From Apricaphanius iberus (Eukaryota; Chordata; Actinopteri; Cyprinodontiformes; Aphaniidae), in contig JAPXFQ010001796.1 in NCBI GenBank assembly GCA_028564705.1, positions 1 to 64,000 on the forward strand: DNA of 64,000 bases, read 5' to 3'. Every line of letters starts with the position of its first letter. Within the stretch, counting starts at the first letter, position 1. The position numbers and the translations under genes are program-made. Under the pieces are notes generated by a model. That model worked only from the letters and a program-made list of their open reading frames with translations, had not been told where the DNA came from and ran no database searches. Shown here in pieces: positions 56,335 through 64,000 of the stretch.

Positions 56335-56945
56335 TCACTCAATTCAATTCATTTTTATTTATATAGTACCAGTTCACAACAAATATAATCTCAAAGCACT
56401 TTACGACTAAAGTCATTTCAATACAATTATCCAAACATTCCAATCAGATAAAAGTTTTAGTTCAACTGAATCAAAAAGGTACGGACATAAACATGGTTCT
56501 ACAGTTCTCTCTGATACTGTCTCATTTACAGAGAGAGAGTTAGTCATGTTTGGGAGAATGCCAATGATTTTATTCTTTATATTATTTATTTTAGTTATGA
56601 AGAATCCCATAAAGTCATCACTACTGAGAGAAGGGAGAATATTTGGCTCAACAGATCTATGACTCTGTGTAAGTTTGGTAACTGTACTAAAAAGAAACCT
56701 AGGATTGTTTTTATTTACCTCTATTAATAATGAGAAATATGCTGTTCTAGTTTGTTGAAGGGCGTTTTTATAAAGTAGTAACTATTTTTCCAGGTTAGAA
56801 AGGAATCATTTAAGTGTGTAGAGCGCCATTTTCTCTCCAGTTTCCTAGTATTCTGCTTTAAAGTACGTAACTCTGCACTAAACCAGGGAGCCAGCCTCCT
56901 ATGGCTGATTACCTTCTGTTTTAAGGGGGCTGGGTAATAGGACTG
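56335..56945 (-). pseudogene. LINE ORF2 linker fragment with 3' tail
   Basis: Minus-strand frames read APWFSAELRTLKQNTRKLER, then (after disruptions) FFLVQLPNLHRVID and MGFFITKINNIKNKIIGILP, the linker between endonuclease and reverse transcriptase in fish LINEs (PW...ELR.LK...R.LER; F..F...KI..I). The coding part is joined directly to a tail TTTGAGATTATATTTGTTGT, then ACTATATAAATAAAAATGAA. So the reverse transcriptase is deleted. This copy shows that the TATATAAATAAA tail repeat belongs to, or is shared by, a LINE. Confidence 0.7.
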
Positions 56946-56974
56946 GGTTATGTGGGAGGACTATTAGTTCATCA

Positions 56975-58710
56975 CACTCAATGTCGTATGTCAGTACAAT
57001 GTCTAAAGTCTATACTGTTTCTGCATTTCAGCCTCTTGGTAAATCTGACCACAACATGATTTACCTGAAACCTGTATATAAGCCTCGTGTAGTAACTCAG
57101 CCTGTAACAACTCGGACATTCAGGAAGTGGACACCAGAGGCCAGTGAATCCCTGAGAGCCTGTTTCGAATGCACCGACTGGAGTGTTATCCAGGATTTAC
57201 CGGACAACAACGGGAGTACCACCATGGACATTGACATTAACAGAATAGTGGGATGCACAACAGACTACATAAACTTTTGCACGGACATTGCCCTGCCCCT
57301 AAACACTGTCAGGTGCTTTTCTAACAACAAACCTTGGATCACGGCAGACGTGAAGCACCTTCTAAATGAGAAGAAGAGGGTGTTTGGTGACAAGGGAAAG
57401 CGAAGGGAGATACAGCGGGAGGTGAAAAGGAGTTTAAGAAAATCCAAGCTGAACTACAAACGGAAGCTGGAGAGAAGGTTAAAGGCGGATGACATCAAGG
57501 AGGTGTGGAAAGGAATGCAAAAAATCACGGGAATGAAAGGACAGCATCTGCCAGCTGGTGACAGGGATCGTGCAAATGAGTTTAATCTGTTTTATAACAG
57601 ACACAATGTAACATCATCATGGCAGAGTCCCTGATCTGTGGAAGACCTCCTTACTTAACCCTGTGCCAAAAGAAGCATGGGCTACCGAGTTAAAAAACTT
57701 TAGATCAGTGGCTTTGACCTTCTACATCATGAAGACACTGGAGCGGCTCGTCCTGCACCTTCTCAGGCCTCAGGTACAGCATGCACAAGACTCACTCCAG
57801 TTTGCCTATCAGGAGGCTATTGGAGTGGATGATGCTATCCTGTATTTGCTGCACCGGACCTACTCCTTCCTGGATCGATCTGGTGGATATGTGAGGATAA
57901 TATTCTTCGATTTTTCAAGTGCATTCGACACAATTCATCCAGACGTCCTCAAACAAAAGCTGGAGGGCTTAGGGGTTGATCGGACCTTCATCACGTGGAT
58001 CCACAACTATCTGACCATGGCCATACCACCTCGGATTATGTAGTGAGTAATGTTGGCGCTCCACAAGGAACTGTTCTTGCTCCTTTTCTCTTTACCATCC
58101 ATACGTCTGACTTCAAGTACCACTCCGATACTTGTCATGTTCAGAAGTACTCAGATGACACAGCCATTGTGGCCTATGTCAGAAACAACCAGGAAGAGGA
58201 ATACAGGAACTTGATCATGGCATTCTGTGATTGGAGCACCAAGAACTCACTACTTCTGAACACTAACAAGACCAAAGAAATGACTATCGACTTTGGCAAG
58301 AAAAAGAACATTCTACAGCCAATCAAAATACACGGACAGGACATTGAACGCGTGCACACATACAAGTATCTAGGTGTTCACCTGGATGATAAATTGGACT
58401 AAAACATCAACACAGAGTCTCTCTATAAGAGGGGTCAGACTAGGCTCTTCTTTCTGAGGAGGCTGAAATCCTTTGATGTGTGTAACCAAATGTTGTCCAT
58501 GTTTTATCATTCTGTTGTGGCTGCTGTTCTTTTTTATGCTGCCATTATGCTGTTATAGCTGGGGCAATAACATATCTGTCAAAAACTCTAACATGCTTGA
58601 CAAGCTGGTTAAGAGGGCATGGTCTGTGGTCGGGGGGTCACTGGACTCTATTGAGGTAGTGGTCGAGAGGTGCATGGGGAGAAAGGTCCAGGTCATCCTC
58701 TGCATGGGAC
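56975..58710 (+). pseudogene. LINE ORF2 remnant with reverse transcriptase (YSDD box), frameshifted
   Basis: A 217-codon frame (56981-57634) reads LGKSDHNMIYLKP (end of the endonuclease, with the catalytic DH), WTPEASESLRACFECTDWSV, FSNNKPWITADVKHLLNEKK and NYKRKLERRLKADDIKEVWK. An internal deletion and frameshift near 57625 leads to KNFRSVALTFYIMKTLERLV and RIIFFDFSSAFDTIHPDVLK (palm block A, FDFSSAFD). A second frameshift near 58030 leads to GAPQGTVLAPFLF, KYSDDTAIVAYV (58148-58159 is YSDD) and THTYKYLGVHLDDKLD. The next codon is a stop (58400), followed by RLFFLRRLKSFDVCNQMLS. The carboxyl end decays by 58700, where the 21-bp array starts. Distinct from the YADD family at 50860. Dead copy. 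Confidence 0.87.
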
Positions 58711-61700
58711 AGAGTAAAGAGGAGGTTCTACTTTCTAAACAGGAGGTTCTACTTTCTAAACAGGAAGTTATACTGTCTAAACAGGAGGTTCTACTGTAAA
58801 AGTTTCTGCTAAACAGGAGGTTCTACTGGCTATAGAGGAAGTTCTACTGGCTAAACAGGAGGTTCTACTGGCTATAGAGGAGGTTCTACTGTCTAAACAG
58901 GAGGTACTACTGGCTAAACAGGAGGTTCTACTTTCTAAACAGGAAGTTCTACTGGCTAAACAGGAGGTTCTACTTTCTAAACAGGAGGTTCTACTGGCTA
59001 AACAAGAGGTTCTACTTTTTAAACAGGAAGTTATACTGTCTAAACAGGAGGTTCTACTGGCTATAGAGGAAGTTCTACTGGCTAAACAGGAGGTTCTACT
59101 GGCTATAGAGGAGGTTCTACTGGCTAAACATGAGGTTCTACTGTCAAAACAGGAGGTACTACTGGCTAAACAGGAGGTTCTACTTTCTAAACAGGAGGTT
59201 CTACTGGCTAAACAAGAGGTTCTACTTTCTAAACAGGAAGTTATACTGTCTAAACAGGAGGTTCTACTGGCTATAGAGGAAGTTCTACTGGCTAAACAGG
59301 AGGTTCTACTGGCTATAGAGGAAGTTCTACTGGCTAAACAGGAGGTTCTACTGGCTAAACAGGAGGTTCTACTGGCTAAACAGGAGGTTCTACTCTAAAC
59401 AGGAAGTTCTACTGGCTAAACAGGAGGTTCTACTTTCTAAACAGGAGGTTCTACTGGCTAAACAGGAGGTTCTACTGGCTAAACAGGAGGTTCTACTGGC
59501 TATAGAGGAGGTTCTACTGTCTAAACAGGAGGTTCTACTGGCTATAGAGGAAGTTCTACTGGCTATACAGGAGGTTCTACTGGCTATAGAGGAGGTTCTC
59601 TGGCTGAACAGGAGGTTCTACTGGCTATAGAGGAAGTTCTACTGGCTAAACAGGAGGTTCTACTGTCTAAACAGCAGGTTCTACTGTCTAAACAGGAAGT
59701 TCTACTGGCTAAACAGGAGGTTCTACTGGCTATAGAGGAGGTTCTACTGGCTATAGAGGAGGTTCTACTGTCTAAGCAGCAGGTTCTACTTTCTAAACAG
59801 GAAGTTATACTGTCTAAAAAGGAGGTTCTCAGGGTATCCAGGAGGTTCTACTGGCTATAGAGGATGTTCTACTGTCTAAACAGGAGGTTCTACTGGCTAT
59901 AGAGGAAGTTCTACTGTCTAAACAGGAAGTTATACTGTCTAAACAGGAGGTTCTCTGGGTATACAGGAGGTTCTACTGGCTATAGAGGAAGTTCTACTGG
60001 CTTAGAGGAGGTTCTACTGGCTATAGAGGAGGTTCTACTGGCTAAACAGGAGGTTCTACTGGCTATAGAGGATGTTCTACTGTCTAAACAGGAGGTTCTA
60101 CTGGCTATAGAGGATGTTCTACTGTCTAAACAGGAGGTTCTACTGGCTATAGAGGAAGTTCTACTGGCTGTAGAGGAGGTTCTACTGGCTATAGAGGAGG
60201 TTCTCTGGCTAAACAGGAGGTTCTACTGGCTAAACAGGAGGTTCTACTGGCTATAGAGGAAGTTCTACTGGCTGTAGAGGAGGTTCTACTGGCTATAGAG
60301 GAGGTTCTCTGGCTAAACAGGAGGTTCTACTGGCTATAGAGGAAGTTCTACTGGCTAAACAGGAGGTTCTACTGGCTATAGAGGAGGTTCTACTGTCTAA
60401 ATAGCAGGCTCTACTGTCTAAACAGGAAGTTCTACTGGCTAAACAGGAGGTTCTACTGGCTATAGAGGAGGTTATACTGTCTAAGCAGCAGGTTCTACTG
60501 GCTATAGAGGAGGTTCTACTGTCTAAACAGCAGGTTCTACTGTCTAAACAGGAGGTTCTACTTCCTAAACAGGAAGTTATACTGTCTAAAAAGGTGGTTC
60601 TCAGGGTATCCAGGAGGTTCTACTGGCTATAGAGGAAGTTCCACTGTCTAAACAGGAGGTTCTACTGGCTATAGAGGAAGTTCTACTGTCTAAACAGCAG
60701 GTTCTACTGTCTAAACAGGAGGTTGTACTGTCTAAACAGGAGGTTCTCTGGGTATACAGGAGGTTCTACTGGCTATAGAGGATGTTCTACTGTCTAAACA
60801 GGAGGTTCTACTGGCTATAGAGGAAGTTCTACTGTCTAAACAGGAAGTTATACTGTCTAAACAGGAGGTTCTCTGGGTATACAGGAGGTTCTACTGGCTA
60901 TAGAGGAAGTTCTACTGGCTGTAGAGGAGGTTCTACTGGCTATAGAGGAGGTTATCTGGCTAAACAGGAGGTTCTACTGGCTAAACAGGAGGTTCTACTG
61001 GCTATAGAGGAAGTTCTACTGGCTGTAGAGGAGGTTCTACTGGCTGTAGAGGAGGTTCTACTGGCTATAGAGGAGGTTCTCTGGCCAAACAGGAGGTTCT
61101 ACTGGCTATAGAGGAAGTTCTACTGGCTAAACAGGAGGTTCTACTGGCTATAGAGGAGGTTCTACTGTCTAAACAGCAGGTTTTACTGTCTAAACAGGAA
61201 GTTCTACTGGCTAAACAGGAGGTTCTACTGGCTATAGAGGAGGTTCTACTGTCTAAGCAGCAGGTTCTACTGGCTATAGAGGAGGTTCTACTGTCTAAAC
61301 AGCAGGTTCTACTGTCTAAACAGGAGGTTCTACTTTCTAAACAGGAAGTTATACTGTCTAAACAGGAGGTTCTCTGGGTATCCAGGAGGTTCTACTGGCT
61401 AAACAGGAGGTTCTACTTTCTAAACAGGAGTTTCTACTGGCTATAGAGGAGGTTCTACTGGCTAAACAGGAGGTTCTACTGGCTATAGAGGAGGTTCTAC
61501 TGGCTATAGAGGAGGTTCTACTGGCTATAGAGGAGGTTCTACTGGCTGTAGAGGAGGTTCTACTGGCTATAGAGGAGGTTCTCTCAACAGGAGGTTCTAC
61601 TGGCTATAGAGGAAGTTCTACTGGCTAAACAGGAGGTTCTACTGGCTATAGAGGAGGTTCTACTGCAAACGCTAAACAGGAGGTCTACTGCTATAGAGGA

Positions 61701-62665
61701 GGCAAAACAAAAACCAAGCACCACAAGTTCTACTCTAAACAGGAGTTTACTCTAAACAGGAGTTCTCTGGGTATACAGGAGGTTCTACTGGCTAAACAGG
61801 AGGTTCTACTTTCTAAACAGGAGGTTCTACTGGCTATAGAGGAGGTTCTACTGGCTAAACAGGAGGTTCTACTGGCTATAGAGGAGGTTCTACTGGCTAT
61901 ACAGGAGGTTCTACTGGCTATAGAGGAGGTTCTACTGGCTATAGAGGAGGTTCTACTGGCTAAACAGGAGGTTCTACTTTCTAAACAGGAGTTTCTACTG
62001 GCTATAGAGGAGGTTCTACTGGCTATAGAGGAGGTTCTACTGGCTAAACAGGAGGTTCTACTGGCTATAGAGGAGGTTCTACTGGCTAAACAGGAGGTTC
62101 TACTGTCTAAACAGGAGGTTCTACTGTCTAAACAGGAGGTACTACTGGCTATAGAGGAGGTTCTACTGGCTATAGAGAAGGTTCTACTGGCTATAGAGGA
62201 GGTTCTACTGGCTATAGAGGAGGTTCTACTGGCTAAACAGGAGGTTCTACTTTCTAAACAGGAGTTTCTACTGGCTATAGAGGAGGTTCTACTGGTTAAA
62301 ACAGGAGGTTCTACTTTCTAAACAGGAGGTTCTACTGGCTAAACAGGAGGTTCTACTGGCTAAACAGGAGGTTCTACTTTCTAAACAGGAGGTTCTACTT
62401 TCTAAACAGGAGGCTCTACTGGCTATATAGAAGGTTCTACTGTCTAAACAGGAAGTTCTACTTTCTAAACACGAGGTTCTACTTTCTAAACAGGAGGTTC
62501 TACTGTCTAAACAGGAAGTTCTACTTTCTAAACACAAGGTTCTACTTTCTAAACAGGAGGTTCTACTTTCTAAACAGGAGGTTCTACTTTCTAAACAGGA
62601 GGTTCTACTGTCTAAACAGGAAGTTCTACTGGCTAAACAGGAGGTTCTACTGTCTTTAGAACCAT
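58710..62665. repeat. 21-bp minisatellite array
   Basis: About 188 copies of a 21-bp unit containing AGGAGGTTCTACTG, preceded by CTAAAC or CTATAG; variants include AGGAAGTTATACTG, AGCAGGTTCTACTG and shortened CTCTGGGTATACAGG units. Because 21 is a multiple of three, parts stay open (heptapeptide SRTSCLE on the minus strand 62681-62289; LSKQEVL on the plus strand at 58735-58799). No gene features. Irregular at 61660-61770. The first units follow the LINE remnant directly. Confidence 0.96.
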
Positions 62666-64000
62666 TACTTGTCGTTAACAACTATTTTCTACCTCTGACT
62701 GAGACACTGGAGTGAAATCCACTTCAAATGTTTTCGCTTTCAGATTTTTTCCCTTTAAAGGTTTTTCTCTTTCCAAGCTGTGATCTGAAGTCTGCAGCCA
62801 GACGATGGAGACGGTTCCTTCATGGAACCGTAAAAGTTTTTGTCCTGCTCCTGTATTCTGTACTTGTATCTTCTCCTGGATGTCTCTCAGAAGGTTTGGC
62901 AGACACGGACCCCCCCCCCCATCTCCTTTCACTTTGATCTGACAGTCTTTGCAGCCTCATTGACTGTAATGAGATGTGGAGAATCCGTGAGGACGGGGGG
63001 GATTTGATGCTGAGCCGAAAAACTCCAGCCAGGGAATCGACATCGGGCACAAACAAAATCGAAAAGAGGAGAAGGGAGGAGGAAGATCTCAGATGGCTTG
63101 GCAAGCACTTTGCTTTTAGCCCCACCCCCCATCTTCCATCCCAGCATTAATTTCCCTAATGTCTGAAATGCCAAGGAACGTGTGCGGGGGGTGGGTGGGG
63201 GGTTCTGGTTGGCACAGGAGCTGCTGGATGTTTCTCTTTACAGCCTCGTCCCCCGACGAGGAGACGCTGTTTCTTTAATCTCACCAGCTGACTGCCGTCC
63301 AGTCCATTAATCAGTCAGTCAAGGTCTGAGGGGCCCTGAAGACCCCAACACGCCCTGAGGTGGTGGTGGTGGGGGGGTTGTCCTGCTCTGGGTCAAGGAG
63401 ACAACAACACTGTGTCCCCTCACTGATAGAAAAGCATCAACTCTGTTATCTGCTCCCTGAACGCATCACGGTTTCTCCACTGTCCAGACAGGGTCCTGCT
63501 CAGCTCCTCCCCCAATCAGCAGGAAGCAGCCAATCAGAAGGGAGCTTACAGATAAAGCCCAGCTCATTTTCTTCTTCTCTGTTGTTGTAAAGAAGTTCCC
63601 CACCCACAGCAGGGGGCGCTGTCTTTTTCTGGTGGCTGTACTTACCATTGCAGAGCCGTCTCTGGTTGACCACAGTTTATTTCAGCTCACTGTAATAAAC
63701 TATGCATTTCATATCTCTTTACTTTTTGTTTCTAAAAGTCTCCTCCCCCCCCCACCCCCCCCTTAGCAATGATCCGACTGCTTTTAAATCCTGGTTAGAA
63801 AAATTATTTTTTTACTGCATTTGGTCTTAATCTTCTCTCACATATTGTTTCCAACCTTTGAGGTCACTATTATAACTATTATGTGTTCTGTATCATTTTT
63901 ATCCCTAATGTAACTTTTTATTTGTTTTTTTATATACATTTTTGTATTATGCCACATTTGATTGATTTTAAATTTTGTTTTAAACTTATTTGCTTATTCT
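62666..64000. other. Unique non-coding DNA to the right edge
   Basis: No exon recognised. 62930-63180 shows mixed-composition sequence with TTAATTTCCCTAAT and little repeat character, and C/G runs occur at 62911, 63187-63202, 63371 and 63749-63763. A CTCF-like motif lies at 63606. The last 250 bp are AT-rich. Confidence 0.45.
63606..63619 (+). promoter_or_regulatory. CTCF-like motif
   Basis: ACAGCAGGGGGCGC, 13 of 14 positions of the CTCF core consensus, identical to the motifs at 5065 and 15563. Motif match only. Confidence 0.35.

Noticed and set aside
6588..62665. CRISPR-like appearance of regularly spaced short repeats
   Set aside because: The arrays are contiguous tandem minisatellites without unique spacers or cas genes, in a vertebrate genome.
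62289..62681. 130-codon minus frame encoding SRTSCLE repeats
   Set aside because: Product of the 21-bp minisatellite period; breaks where units lose bases.

Overview
This window is nuclear DNA from a ray-finned fish, very probably a teleost. The evidence is internal. It has GT-AG spliced coding sequence of a vertebrate nuclear matrix protein family (matrin-3/ZNF638). It has a complete Tc1/mariner transposon of a kind common in fish, degraded fish-type non-LTR retrotransposons, a Ty3/gypsy chromovirus remnant, hAT-type miniature transposons, and long simple and minisatellite arrays. Nothing bacterial, organellar or viral was seen, and no tRNA, rRNA or CRISPR array was recognised. The species cannot be named from the sequence.

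Layout. 1-4490 is a TG-rich 14-bp minisatellite with an internal 114-bp higher-order repeat. 4491-12625 holds the 5' part of one real host gene on the minus strand. It has a probable non-coding exon 1 (about 12481-12625), a large first coding exon (5667-6485, ATG at 6476) and a 62-nt second coding exon (5471-5532). The coding exons join to form the first matrin-type zinc finger of a matrin-3-like protein. Its putative intron 1 contains a 4.1-kb 30-bp minisatellite and a 41-bp minisatellite. The intron after the second coding exon would contain the TG array, and the rest of the gene lies off the left edge. 12626-18556 is AT-rich non-coding DNA with retroelement pieces. 18557-23560 is a transposon graveyard: a gypsy chromovirus broken by stops and by a 341-bp hAT element with an almost perfect 8-bp target duplication, a 556-bp hAT-like element, an esterase-like LINE ORF1 fragment and a SINE. 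24920-26639 is a 141/143-bp satellite, 27625-32335 a 29-bp minisatellite, 33345-34650 a 30-bp minisatellite, and 36150-41414 a CCATN pentamer satellite flanked on both sides by minus-strand LINE sequence. 41415-52118 is mostly non-coding with several LINE, hAT-like and SINE remnants. 53931-55547 is a complete Tc1/mariner element whose 347-aa transposase is intact and has a DD38E catalytic spacing. 56335-58710 carries two LINE fragments, followed by a 4-kb 21-bp minisatellite (58710-62665) and non-coding DNA to the end.

Seven arrays together cover about 25.5 kb, roughly 40 percent of the window. The only intact protein-coding units are the two spliced exons of the matrin-3-like gene and the Tc1-type transposase. 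The very long open frames elsewhere come from repeat periods and repeat composition that exclude stop codons. Several arrays contain short stretches with dense irregular indels, so array lengths should be treated as assembly-dependent.
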